DNA of 64,000 nt, from positions 16,550,769 through 16,614,768 of the forward strand of contig NW_023998414.1 in NCBI RefSeq assembly GCF_014805625.2, read 5' to 3'. Positions 9,801 through 22,100 of this stretch are shown in pieces (within the stretch, counting starts at the first letter, position 1; each line of letters opens with the position of its first letter). Below the pieces are notes generated by a model, which searched no databases, was not told where the DNA came from, and was given only the letters and a program-made list of their open reading frames with translations. The position numbers were made by a program, and so were the translations under genes. The stretch is from Glossina fuscipes (lineage: Eukaryota > Arthropoda > Insecta > Diptera > Glossinidae).

Positions 9801-10986
9801 CCTATTGCCAAAAAGTAAGAGATCGTGCAGAAGACAATTGTTGACTACTTTGAAATTTGTAAACAAAAGCTTTACATGCCAATAATTGATTTATTTTTAC
9901 GGCTTGATTGTAAAAAGAAAAATTAAATAATTGTATGGCGTCTGTAAATAGAAAAACATCTTAAATCAATAAACAATGCGTCAATGTCCTCTTCTTATAG
10001 AATGCTATTTGCGCTAATGTTTACGGCAACAATTAGCCCAAGATGAGTTTGCTTACGTACCGAGTTTCAAGTTTCGTGTATATCGCAGAGAAATTTTGAA
10101 CTCATCGGTAATAAAACGATGCCAAAGCAAACCCTCATAACGAAGTTATCAGCAGTATTTAGCATATTGAATGCTAAAATCATACGAATATGTTGCTTGA
10201 GCTCTCAGAAACATATATCACTGCTTCGACTCGTTCAACAGCTGCTCTGTTTAAGAACTATAATATTTTTTAGGAAACAAGCACTCGCCGTGCCCTTTTT
10301 TTAAAGAGTAATACCAATTGCCAGACCCGATTTGTATTTCAATTTAACAAAAGGTTTACGGAAGTCTGTCAATTTGACAGGTAGTTTTTGTAAAGCGTCA
10401 CAGTCCCAAAAAAAAAAAAGAAAAAGCTAAAATGTAACGCACACATCCTTTGATTGATTGAAGAATATGATATTAAGAAAATAGGCGTGGCCGACAATAC
10501 CGATAAGACTCGATCCAATAAAGACATTTTCAAAAGTCGGGTGCATGTTTGAGGTGCCCTAAATATAGTGTTAAATAAGCTTTCATGAAAGTATATGATA
10601 AAAGTATATTTTCATTTGCTTTGGGTGATCGTTTGTCTTTTGAAATCCATTTAACAAAAAGCCAAAAGGAACATAATTTATTAGACAGAACCGAACATTA
10701 AATAATCGCTTAATGTAATTTTTCATTTCCGCGATGAAATACTAACGATCAAGACTTGTTTCAACGGCGCTCATCTGCCTAAGCCGTTGTGGGTTAAAAT
10801 TAAAAAAATTGATTTACTTATTAAAGTGCTCGAAAAAATTATTTAACCTTCCGGTATTTCACATCTTAAAATAAGACCGAATAACTTTGAAATGCCTTTC
10901 TTTCGTTCTTTTTTTATTTTTCATTCTATTCTATTCTACACATTTAATTCGAAATACAAAGCTTAAAATCTAGAATTTAAACCCAA
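6894..10986. other. Intergenic stretch without a supported gene
   Basis: About 4.1 kb. It contains a Rep-1 fragment at 8690-8810 and long T runs near 8607-8616 and 9640-9655. A minus-strand ORF at 8438-8893 overlaps the Rep-1 fragment at its start. Otherwise there is AT-rich unique-looking sequence with only short ORFs. It ends at the assembly gap. Confidence 0.5.
8690..8810 (+). repeat. Rep-1 fragment
   Basis: The block 'aaagacagacggacctgg ... aatctttatactttacaggg ... ttgtgaag' follows the same order as the 'acggacatgg ... aacttatatactttgttggg ... ttgaagctt' block of the Rep-1 copy near 30505-30590. It is heavily diverged. Confidence 0.4.
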
Positions 10987-10996
10987 NNNNNNNNNN
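10987..10996. other. Assembly gap (10 N)
   Basis: Ten consecutive N bases. Sequence to left and right may not be truly adjacent, so repeats and ORFs should not be carried across it. Confidence 0.99.
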
Positions 10997-11384
10997 AGCA
11001 GTCCGTGGTCGGCTATAGTGTTACTCTAAAACGTACAGGACGCTCGTTACGCGCTAAATACATTCAACGGCCCTTAACTTTGGCGGACTTTTTCAGATAG
11101 ATGTCAACAATGGAAAAGCACTTGATTCCACTTTCATTACACGTGTGCTTGAATCTAATCTTAACATCTAAGTCCACTGCTGCATCCCAGTATCTTAAAA
11201 TAGAGAAAATAATTTTCTCATCTTTTTGACATAATATGAATGCTGGCCGAAAGGACAACTGGTTTTGTGAGTGACTGACCATCGATAACTTAGATCTCGT
11301 TGAAAGCAATGCTTACTACGGAAAATAGGTTAACGGCTGAAATAGACGTCGATTGAAAGTAAAACTAATGCAGCGATGGTTCCA

Positions 11385-11648
11385 GACGGCGGACGTGGTA
11401 GGCAAGAATCTCGACTGCTAAGTCGGTGTTCGCCGGTTCAAATCTCAAATGCGGTAGAGTCTTTTTTGGTCGTGGCTATAGTGAGTGGTTAGTCGTTAGA
11501 GGTACAACACTTAACGATTAGGCACATGGTTGCCCCACCGCGACCACCATGTCCTTATCGCTTTGTCTTTCCTCATTTCTTTCTAACCTTCATGTCGTTA
11601 CACGAATAAAGCATAACCTGAGTGATTGTCCATATTAAAAAAAAGCAA
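11385..11648 (+). repeat. tRNA-derived SINE, copy 1
   Basis: The 5' part has a tRNA-like layout: a stem-loop with GACTGCTAAGTC (11413-11424), whose loop carries a GCT triplet as in serine tRNA, and a B-box-like GGTTCAAATC at 11435-11444. The body continues 'ggctatagtgagtggttagt', 'caacacttaacgatta' and 'cctgagtgattg', and ends in an A-rich tail. Copies at 26533-26705 and 43975-44172 share the body in the same order. This is the standard architecture of a Pol III-transcribed SINE. The acceptor stem does not pair, so it is not a working tRNA gene. Confidence 0.65.
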
Positions 11649-11649
11649 A

Positions 11650-12000
11650 TAAACGGTCTATAGTGTGACAAGGCCCACTGTTAAATACCCTATCCCATCC
11701 CGCAGTTATCCGCTTAGGCTTTTTAAAACAGGGCATTATAAGGGCAGCCGTTGGAAAAGTGGACCGATCCAAATCTTTCTCAATAGCCTACGCTCTATTT
11801 TTTCAAAATACCTCAAAGATTACCATTGCAGATTGAGCAGAAGAAAACAAGGCGGACACGTGGGCAGACGGACACCTAAGCTTAGTTTAATTCCGAAAAC
11901 GACTCTGAATCGATCGTCTTAAGCCCTTCTGGATGTTATAGACGCGTGTAGAACCTTAATATACCCTGCAGCACAAGTGATATATGGTGTATAAGAAAAT
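11650..12000 (+). repeat. Rep-2 dispersed repeat copy
   Basis: It opens 'ctatagtgtgacaaggccca' then 'ctgttaaataccctatccca', matching 800-850 and 40098-40140. It ends 'cttaatataccctgcagcac', 'aagtgatatatggtgtataa', matching 40455-40490 ('cttaacatacccttacacca', 'caagctctgtagggcataaa'). About 350 bp, non-coding. The 85-codon plus ORF inside it is incidental. Confidence 0.6.
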
Positions 12001-13739
12001 TTGATTTTAAGGCGCTTATGTTCGAGAATGAAATTCGGTAAATGGGTTTGAGCTTAATAACTTAGTGGAGCTTAGCGAGAGATAAATTGAAACTTGAAAT
12101 GTGATGCATTCATGAAACATTTGAATATTCTTAACAAAAGTGATAGAAAAAGTCGATTTAGGAATATCTGAACTCCTATCCTGCAATTCGTTTTGGTTTG
12201 CAATTCTCGTTACAAAGATTAAAATCTAATGCAGACCTTAATGATGTTATATAACACATCACTGATAAAGTCCGTAGGATGAACTATATGTGATGGCACT
12301 ATTAAAGAATCCATATCCATGTCATGAAAATTGGACACATTTCGTTTGCAGGTTGCTACTATCTAAGAACCGTGTTTGTTCATCAATAGTCATTCTCCAT
12401 CTGTATGTCATCCTACGATCTTATCGATTGATGTATTGTATTATTATAAAGAATTAAAAATCATTGAAGCTAAGGCACTCTTCCAATATTTACAAGAATG
12501 CTATAAATACACCCTATCCATACGCATTATGAACATGGCACCCATAATAGATATGTCACGCAGATATGGCAATCGTGCGTTGAATAATCTTTGGGATGTA
12601 AATGGTTTTTGTTAGCCTGAGGTTCTGCACGAATGGGGAATGTCCGTCATGCGTTCCAGTTAAGAAGTTTCGTTCAGTTTTCAAAAAAACTTTTTCATCT
12701 TTTTTAATGAATATTAATTTTAATGTTTTTTTTTTTTTTTTTTGTTTATTTAATGAAACTTTTTTTTTCTTTTTTAATTTATACATATAAAGACAATCAT
12801 AATGAGATGTCATGAATTAGGGGCGTTTTCATTTTTTTCTGTTTGTATTTTCAAATTCTTTACTGAACATTTATTATGAATAATAATAATTAATAATTAT
12901 TGATAATTATCGTTTACAGTTGTTGATTTTATTTCTTCAATTTTCTTCTTTCTTTTTATTTTCAAATAATTATTTGTTATGTTTCGTAATAATAAGAATT
13001 TAAAATATTTAACAATTTATAATATTAATTTTTTTTGTTTTTGTTTCTTTATTTTTAATTTTTTACTTTTTATTTTAAATGCAGTAACAACACAATATTT
13101 TTTTTATTTATTACTTTATACTTATCAATCAATATTTTTAACAATCTTTCGCTAAAAATTAGTCAAATGAAAATGTTTAAGCTAAAGCCGAATACGTCCT
13201 ACATTTGTAAAGGAATACATATAAAAAAAAATTTTTTTATAAACAAAAAAAAATGTTAGTTTTCTTTGATGGGTAGAAAATGTATTTAAAAATACAAAGT
13301 TGAGGTATAGAGAATGCGATTTTTCTCATTAAAAAATAATCAATTCTTTCTGTGTTTATTGCTGTAATTTTCATAAATTATTGTTTTCGGTTTCTTTCGT
13401 CTTCATTATGGGAATATATATACATATATATGTATATATATGTATGTATACATATGAACATATATTATGTATATTTATACATATATATATTAATTACATT
13501 TCACTGTCAATCGGTAGTGATGCTCATGTTAAAGAGAGTATTTTGACTAGAGTCTAAGCGCATATAAAACGATTAAGAATGAAAAAAATTTATTCAACTT
13601 ACAGGTTGAACTATTCCGCTACACTCCACCTCCAATCCAACTCCAATTCACTAATAATACAAAATATTTTTTATTAAATGTGGCTGTAACGGTTCTTCGA
13701 TTGCGTTAGTAATCGTTACACTGCACACCACTTGCCGTA

Positions 13740-15356
13740 TAATGGTATATTAGGTTTGTGCGATACCGAGATAGACTCACGTCCTATTATACCGACGCGA
13801 TTCAGAAAATGCTTCTAAGCTTGCCTGTCCATCTGATGTCTGTCCATATATTTTTGTATTTATCTTAGCGCTAAGGTGTTTTGGGCCGAAAAACAAACGC
13901 TATCAATATATGAATTGGAACGAACCACTTTGTCGACCATTTCCAATAAAACGTCCTATTTTAGTTTTCAATATTTGGCGACAAAACCCCCTAGTTAATA
14001 GTGTTTGGTCATTGTAAATTCGAACGAAAGATTTAGTTTGGGTGGGGTAATCGTTTGAACCTCTTCTCTTATAATCCTTGCTATGGAAAGTGAATCTTTA
14101 TATAATTTACAATATTTCTTCCCAAAAATTTGGTCATAATAATAATTTGACATGGAAATGAATCTTACCGAATATGGGCCTCGCAGGTTTAAGTTTTGGA
14201 TCCCATGCTATATAAGGGTTCTAATGAAAATTAGGTCTTTGTAGGGCAACAACGTCCAATTTTTGATATTTTGTAATGAAAATTCTATTCTATTTTTTGG
14301 ACATCGTCGCATACAAAGAGTGTTATGAAATATTAAATCTTATGTGCCAAAAAGGTGGCATTTTAAATATTTAACGGCGAAAATGGGTTCACAGTAGCAG
14401 CGTAGCATTAAAATAAATGGTAGGGTATTTGGATTTATTTTTTTAGATCCCGCCATATGTAGAGACGGTTGTGAAAAACAAGTCCCTGGTTTGTAGTTTG
14501 TAATGACGGAAGTAACCGAAAACTAAAATCTTTGACGAGTTAATTAAGTTTGCCGCGATAGTTGATTTGCTGACCATCCTCCAGTATTAAAAGTATCCCT
14601 TCAAATAAAAATAATCTATAATTTTTGGTGTACTATGACGAAAATGGATGGATGACTGTATTAAGCGAAGTAATCTAGGGTATATAATTGTGGACCTTGT
14701 CCAACTATACTGCTGTTATATGATTTTACGCTAAATGTAAGTATGTGCGTAGACTGATCGTGCTCATATTTTTGCTGAAGTTTTATATGATGCTTGTAAA
14801 TATTTATTGCTGAATTTCACACTTGTTGGCGATGTTCATTGCCTTCTCGTAATAAATTACGGATGGTTTGCAGAAACTTTGACACAAGCAAATTGGAATG
14901 ATACTCTCTACCTATTCTTTTTTCTTGGTGATGGTGAGCGTTACTTTATCTATATATGTCAAAAGTTAGATTTTATTAACATATAAGAAGCAACTTTTCG
15001 TGGGGAATCATTTAGAGTAGTGGATTCGGAAAATAAATTAATATGGTCTAAATTTATTATAGTAAATCTTTATGTGAAATTAATTTTTTGAATCCTTGTA
15101 AGATGAAGAGTTCCGGAGAATATACCTGAGTGATATAAAGAAAGTGTAGTAAATTTATATGCAAAAATGCCTCAAAAATTGCGATCCTTAGATTAAACAT
15201 GACAATCTATACACAAGCGTGGGACGGACGGACAGAAAATGATTCTGAACCGATCAATGTAGTATAAACTGGCTTCGTCTTAAGTTCTTCGTCGTTTTAC
15301 ATACCTTCGGACAAACTCAAATTGCTTCATAACACAAGTGGTGTGCGGTGTAAGTA
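13740..15356 (+). repeat. Rep-3 long dispersed repeat
   Basis: About 1.6 kb of non-coding sequence with internal blocks that recur at 35700-35990, 51400-52262, 53340-53450 and 58450-58690. Examples are 'gaacctcttctcttataatc' here against 'gaacttcctctcttataatt' near 35770 and 'gaacctcctcctatatgatg' near 51813, and 'gatcccgccatatgtagaga' here against 'gatcccgccctatgtaaaga' near 52103. The right end 'acacaagtggtgtgcggtgt' resembles the ends of Rep-2. Boundaries are approximate and the copy may be a composite. Confidence 0.5.
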
Positions 15357-15660
15357 TCATCAATATGATGTCGTGAATGACGCAATTAGTGCTCTGATGT
15401 TGTTAGCACGATCTTTGCAATGGGCAAGAGAAATAATCGTTTCGATATGAGAATGTTGATCGATTTCACGAAGATCACAAAATGCCATCACTTCTGTTAT
15501 TAATTTTTTTTTTTTTTTTTTTTTTTCATTATATTAAAATTTCATATATTTATTTAACTTCGATAAGGTAAAGCGCTTCTCCATGAAAACAATTGAACAA
15601 TTTGCTTTTCGCTAGGCTCAATGTATTTTCCGACGTGAACGTTACTTTTATATATGCATA

Positions 15661-15679
15661 TAATATATATATGTATATA

Positions 15680-15712
<33 letters not shown>

Positions 15713-15714
15713 GA
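15661..15714. repeat. TA-rich microsatellite
   Basis: A run of TA/ATATATGT units about 54 bp long. The YIYIYI-type ORFs on either strand here are artefacts of this repeat. Confidence 0.9.
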
Positions 15715-17578
15715 ATATGTTAACATGTGTATACAATTTTTTAAATTATTTCTTAGCGAATTGATTACGTAGTAGTTTGAAATGAGCATTTTGTTGATAT
15801 ATAGTAAGAAAGTTATCAATTTAGATTATCGTTCGTACTAAAGTTAGGATTTCAGTTATCGTTTCAATATTTATAAAAAATTTCATTTCAATTTCATGTT
15901 GTTTCGTTTTTCCTTTCTTTTAAATAAATTTAATTTTAATATTAGTTTTTATTACATATAGAATCAATAAAAATTTATTATTACTTTTGTGTATTAGTGT
16001 TTGTAAGGGTTATACAAGGTTTTTTCAAATTTTAGTTTACACTGTATTCACTAGAAATAATGGCAGTTTAGTTATATATAAATATTTATTTTAGATTCTT
16101 TCTCTTTTTCTTTTTTAATACATTCTTAAGTTTTCATGATCTTGCGAAAGTGTTTAGTTGTTTAGGCGTTTTTTTTCAAGGACAAGTGTATACCATATCG
16201 TATTTTGAGGTAAGAAGAAAATATAATTTTTCAAAAGCAGACTTGTCCAACTTATGGCTTTGCAGGTTTTAGAACCCATAATAAACAATTACCTTATGTT
16301 TTATGATTTTAAGCAAAAGAGTAACAGGTAGCAAGACTTAGCGTTTATTTGGCGAAACAATTTGAGTGAAGCCGTAATAGTCGAGAAATGTGTTATCATA
16401 CATACTTATATATACATAATAATAAATGTGTATATATAGGAGAGTTTTCATCTCGCGGGAGCTGGAATTGAAATTTGTTGTTGACCATAAAAAATACGCA
16501 AAGAATTGAAAATGAAAATTGCTCCTCTTAAAATTGAACGGTGACCGCTTATTCGCTTTTCCCAGTATTGAGCAACGTTTCATTCCAATCACACCTTTGC
16601 ATCAGTTGTTTGAGACATATGGAGTTTGAAAACTCTGTTAAAATCTTTGCGATTTGGAGTTTAATAGAGATTCTTCGTTGCCCCGACTAGGTTGTGTCAC
16701 TAGTAATTGCAAATCCGCCTTTTCTCCTGTTTTTATAAGGTTTTGATATCACACGACTTAGAAAAATAAAGTGCATAACTTTTCACACGGCTTTATTCAA
16801 TTTAGACAACTGTTCCATTTAAACTTAAAGCATAGCTTCCTTCTGTATACTTATATAGAGTTTTTCTAAATATACATTTTTATGTATATATATACATACA
16901 TATACACGTACAGGATAAATGATTGTCATGTAAGGAAGTTTCTGATTGCGTTAAGTATTCGTTTCAAGTTGGTAGTTTCTTAGGTACCTGTATGCTGTGC
17001 CTTTGTAATTGCAAAGATATCCAAGAAGTGTCGAGACCATAACGAATATTCGGTAATTTTCTATTGCAATTCGTTAATGTTTGACAACTTTGTCGGGAAC
17101 GTACGGATAAATGAACTTTTATTCTCTTTTATTACGTTTCCACGACGCGAGCAATTGAAAAGATTTAATATATGCTAATGATCGCTCGGTGCATGCATAA
17201 GCACACAATGAAAACGAATTCTTCGCCTCTTTTAGGCACCTTCCAGCAAGTTATAAATACTCTACTGGCTGCAGTATCTCCCTTTGGCATTCATTCATGC
17301 CAATCGATTCAACTAGAATACGCTCGAATAGTTTCACATACATCTGTGAAGCGTTGGAGAAAATATTCTAAAATCCTTATAACAATTTTTTTAATTTTTT
17401 TAGGTGGACTTTTTTTTGTTTTTTGACATAGCTATCAAATGAATTTTCGCAAAACATATTACAAGGTAAGCAGATCTTTCTCATAAATACACAATCCAAT
17501 GGTTTTACCTATTTATGGAGTTGGAGAGTTACATTATTTATTGACGTTCTGTCAAATGTGTATGGCAGGACAGTCAAT

Positions 17579-17608
17579 TTGCAAAAGGCGAGTTATTGCC
17601 TTTTGCAA
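17579..17608. repeat. Perfect 11-bp inverted repeat
   Basis: TTGCAAAAGGC (17579-17589) and GCCTTTTGCAA (17598-17608) are exact reverse complements separated by 8 bases. They could form a hairpin in RNA or mark a palindromic binding site. No gene context supports a role. Confidence 0.6.
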
Positions 17609-19031
17609 CGAAATTGGTTTAGTTGCATTAGGACGAAAGTGCATACCGAACAAAGTTTGTAAAACTCACTTATACTGCGTTGATGAAACAAGTGAATGAT
17701 ATGGAGTATTTATCGAGTATCGAGCAAAAATTTTGTTCTCGAGCAGACCAATCCACGCCCCTCTAAAATGCCTTTCAAAGTAGATGGGACGTACATATTC
17801 ATTGATCTGCGCTTATAAGTGACTTTTTTATTTAACCAAAAAATCGATTTGCCTATGAGAGGGAGACTGCTATGCTGATGGGGAGACGACCTAAAAAACT
17901 TGCAATAATCTTCTCAAGAATGTGTTTCTCTATATTTGGCATAAATCTTCTACTCCGCTTGAACGTCTAGATCGCTTTGTACAATCTGAAAATTATTGTA
18001 GTGAGTTAGATAAAAGATTTTTGCCAAAAAATCATAATTCTGCGTTCGCATTTTGCATAGTCTTCACTTTCGGATATACCTAATGCAATACACAACATAT
18101 TCTGGAGCTGGTACAGTTCTCTAATATACACGTTTTTCGTGCCAACTGTTAGATGAGACTGCATTACAACAACAACAAAATCATAATAATTTCTTGTATA
18201 AGTATAGATGGACTATTATTTGTAGTAAATGCATAAAATTTCTGGAACATTCTCATGTTAGGATTTTTTGAAACGGATCTTATGACCAAAACAGGAATCT
18301 TTGAAGCAAAATAAGCAAACCTTTTTTCAGCAGTGATATTTTGAAGATTTCATTGAAAGCTGAATTTTAGGCGAATAAATAGTTTTATAGCTATAGCCAA
18401 CATTACGAATTGTAATTTTTGATTCCAATTCTTGTGTCTGTAAGAGTAGTGCAAATTTTCGCGAAAAAAAAAACAAAGCCTTTTGAATGCGAGCAATAGA
18501 CGAACAAAGTTGTGCGACTCTCTACAAAATGTCATCATGACTCGTCGACAGAAATTTTAATAAATGAAGGTAGATAGGCGTTAAGACTGGATTTCCACCA
18601 TATCTCAGTACTCATTATTGAATCCGGAATATATTTGCATCATAAAGTAACTCAGTCTTTGTAAGCAACTGTTACGATATGCTTTCATTTTGTCTACTTC
18701 TTCAATTTTCTGATAAAAATCTCGCGCTTAACCCTCACACTTCATTTTATTTTCTGACAACCATCCCTCTTCCCTTTCAAACATCTACTGGATGACAATG
18801 CGTCGCACTGTATATACGTTAGGAAAAGATGTTGCTTTAAAAATTAATTTTCAAAACCTTCCCGTAACCTTTGCCTAATTAATCATAGATCAGTTTTCTC
18901 CAAATCTTTTTTAACATATTTTCTCTTGTTTTTTTTTTTTTTTTTTTTGAAATTTTAACTATTTTAGTTTGCTATTTAACCTGGAACATGATTATAGTAA
19001 AGTAATACCCTTAAGAGATGTAAACTTAAAA

Positions 19032-19100
19032 TTACTTCTCCATAAATTGCTGTTTAATTCTAGAACTGCGTGAGCCATCTCGACGAGGAAATTCTTCTGC
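19032..19100 (-). CDS. Gene B exon 6 (residues 1632-1653 and stop)
   Basis: A 63-base intron (19163-19101) ends in a pyrimidine-rich acceptor (TCTCTCTCCACTTCAG). The final 22 codons read AEEFPRRDGSRSSRIKQQFM-EK and end in TAA at 19034-19032. The intron is a multiple of three and lacks an in-frame stop, so retention would insert 21 residues rather than truncate. No canonical AATAAA was seen close behind the stop. Confidence 0.82.
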   Translation of the reverse strand, partial: AEEFPRRDGSRSSRIKQQFMEK

Positions 19101-22100
19101 CTGAAGTGGAGAGAGAAGAACACTTTTTGTAAACTTTGTCAAATATCGCAAATATTTACTAACCTTAGATGAACTGCTTTTGGAACGATTAGAGCTGGCC
19201 TGCCGCGTGGGAAATTGCAATTCATCATCAGTGTAACCACTGCATTCGCGTGACGAATCACTAAAATCATTCAATGCACTTAATGCGCCGTAGGAAAATT
19301 AGAATAAAACACAAACCTTGGTTCAATTCCCTCTTGAGTTTCGGGTTCAAGTAACGGTAACATATCGTCGCCCTGTTGCAAAAGATCGACTCCCGCTCGG
19401 GGCCCCGTAGTAGAAGTTGTACCACTAGTACCACTGGTTTCTCGTGTGCCTTCATGACACTCACATTGACAGTCTTCTGGTTTAACATAGTTATAGTGCA
19501 GTTTACCATCGGCGTGGCTGGCACTTGTAACTGCGGCTGCATACTCTGATTGCAGTCGCTGCGACGATTGCTGATGTTGGCCAGCTGTTACTAAGGCTTG
19601 CGCACTTACCGATTTTGTTTGACTTCTTGTTTGCGTGGCTGAGCCGGTCACACTATCTCTGGGCAATGTAGTGATACGTTTAGGTGGTTTCCTTTTCTCC
19701 GGTATATTTTCAAAATCAATCCAATGACCCGAAAGTTTTCTTTGAGTAGAAGTTGTTGCAGTTGTTGTACTCTTACTGGCTATATTTATTGTTTTGCTAA
19801 ACGGTCCGGAATGAGTTTTGGTGTTCCTTATTTCCTCTTTTGTTTGATTAAGTTGCTTCTGTTGTTGTTGCTGCAAGTATTTATGAGAATCTTTACGTTC
19901 CAAATTTCCCGAAGCTCGCAAACCTTCTTCCGCGAACTCAAACCAGGATTTGCCACTAGCATTCGCCAATCGCCGGGGTGATTTAGTGCTTTGAGCTTTC
20001 TCTTTATTTGGGTCTTTACGTGGCAAGCTAATACGCAGCTTTTCACCTCTAACCGGCACCGAGCCAAACATTTCGAAATTCACATTTTCACTTGCAGTAA
20101 CAATGCCGCAATATTCTTCCAAATGCGAAGGATTTAAGGGGGTGGTGGAACGAGGTCGTTCAACGGGGCACATTTTCAATTCCATATTGGCGCGTTCCTT
20201 CATGGGTATCAGCGATACTCCTTGAGCTCGCTCTTCAGGTAAAGTAGTCGGGATATAGGGCAGCTCATCCTCGAAAGATTCTTGCGACACAAGGCCGGTA
20301 CTTTCATGATCCTCGATATAACCGACATTAAGCGACATATGCTTGCGTTTCACATCAACTGTCATTGGGAGACTAGCAGCACCAGATCCACTTCCCCCGA
20401 CCGCATTCGTTCCTAAATCAGAGTCTCTTTCGCTTTCTGACGACTCCAAGGGTTCGTCTGTAGAGTGCATCGATTGTCGGTCGTGTTTTTGGAGTTTTTT
20501 TGGAATAACTAATGGTGATTCTACCGCAGCCATGGTCGGCGATTCACTTTGGCTATGTTTTGAAGGTGTAGAGGTGCGTGGTGGCTTAGGAGGAGTTTGC
20601 CGTGATCGCTCTACCGGTGACTGAGACTGAGAACGCATTGTACTTTTGGGACTCGACGTCGAAGGAATGATATCTCTTAAATTGGGTGAAGGCAACGGTG
20701 TGGGTTCGGTTGAAGGCGGCGGGGGTTGAGGCAGCACTGGTTTTCTTTGACATTGCTCGTTGTTGTAAATGACATGCGTAATCGCTTTAACGGTCTCTTG
20801 TTGGACTTCAGGTGGGTGTATATCCTGGTGACTGCTTTGCCTTCGTGGTTTGCGTGGTACATTCGGCGGTACATTCTCATGATATTTCCGACGCACATCA
20901 AAATTTTCTAAATAACGGGAATGGCGATTATTAGTCATAGCCACTTCATTGTCATCTTCTGAGGTTGAGCGAGATTTACGACGTGGGTCATCGGACGCAG
21001 AAATTTTACGTCTTAGCACCATTACATTGCCAGTATTGACATTCATATTGGCGACTGGAGTTTTTGATTTCTCGTCTTCTGAAGTTGACAGTGACTTTTG
21101 CCGTTGTGTTATACTTCTCTCTAAAGAACTCCCTGATTTTAACTGCTCTTTAAAGTCTCCAGAGTCTTTGCTTTTAATAGATTCTTTAGTTTCAGCTTTT
21201 TTCATGCTATAACTTTCAGTTAATTCACACACTTTAGACGTTACACCTTCCTCTTCATCCGGTCTTCGTATTACTGTACCTTGGCGACGTAAATTTTCAA
21301 TTTTTGTTGGACTTTCCGTCAAACTTTCTTGAGCTTGCTCTTCTGACATATGGCTGGAAATACTTTCCGTTTTTGATATACTAAATTGGGTAGTAAAAAC
21401 TTGTTCTTGACTGCCGGACCCTAAACGCGTCGCAAATAATAATTTACGTCGTTCTCGAGCTGCTGCCGATTCCTCACGCATAGCACTACTATTAATTGTA
21501 GCTTTGGTTTCCACCACTTTTACCTCGGCCGCACTAGTCGTACTTTCAACCGAAGGTAAACGATGTATTTCCGCTTCCGCTGCAATGCCGTTTTCTTGAC
21601 CCGTATGCTCTTTTACATGGGCTAGTTGCGAACGATTTCCAGTTACCCTTATAGCGCTGGCATAGCTCTCTGCTGATATTATTGTTTCTTGCGAATCCTG
21701 CGAGCTATGACGATTCACTTCCATACTCCAGGTAGGGTCTTTACCGTCATCGTCTTGCGACAATGTATGTATAGCGTCAAGATTTTCTATGCGACGTATT
21801 TGTTGAGGACGTGGTGGTATTGTAAATTTTCCAGAACCTGATGATCCTTTACGAGCTCCAACTGGCTTAAGAGCCGCCGCAGCGGCAGCCAAATCACTTA
21901 CGGTTATTGGAGCTGCAATTACCTTTACTGGTTCAGCATTGAGTTGCTGTATATTCTGAAATACTTTACGAACTTCTTTCTCTTCAGGTGGTGTTCGTAA
22001 AGGAATGTGTATGAATCCTTCAACCGGATCATCGTAGTAACGTAACCGACTATTAGGTCTTGAACCGGTGGAAGTAATTACTGGCGTTTGCGACTTACTG

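Larger units (their letters stand above)
10997..19031. other. Intergenic stretch downstream of gene B, repeat-rich
   Basis: About 8 kb separates the N gap from the 3' end of gene B. It holds a tRNA-derived SINE (11385-11648), a Rep-2 copy (11650-12000), a Rep-3 copy (about 13740-15356), a TA microsatellite (15661-15714), several T runs, and an 11-bp perfect inverted repeat (17579-17608). I see no supported host gene. The ORFs listed by length here overlap repeats or lack plausible starts. Confidence 0.55.

Noticed and set aside
11385..11460. A functional tRNA-Ser gene
   Set aside because: The anticodon-like arm and B box are present but the acceptor stem does not pair and the sequence continues into a repeated SINE body.
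15550..15819. YIYIYI-rich ORFs on the minus strand
   Set aside because: They are translation artefacts of the TA microsatellite at 15661-15714.
17499..17699. 67-codon plus ORF with eight cysteines
   Set aside because: No signal peptide, no splice or promoter support, and it overlaps an inverted repeat; Cys pattern fits no family I can name.
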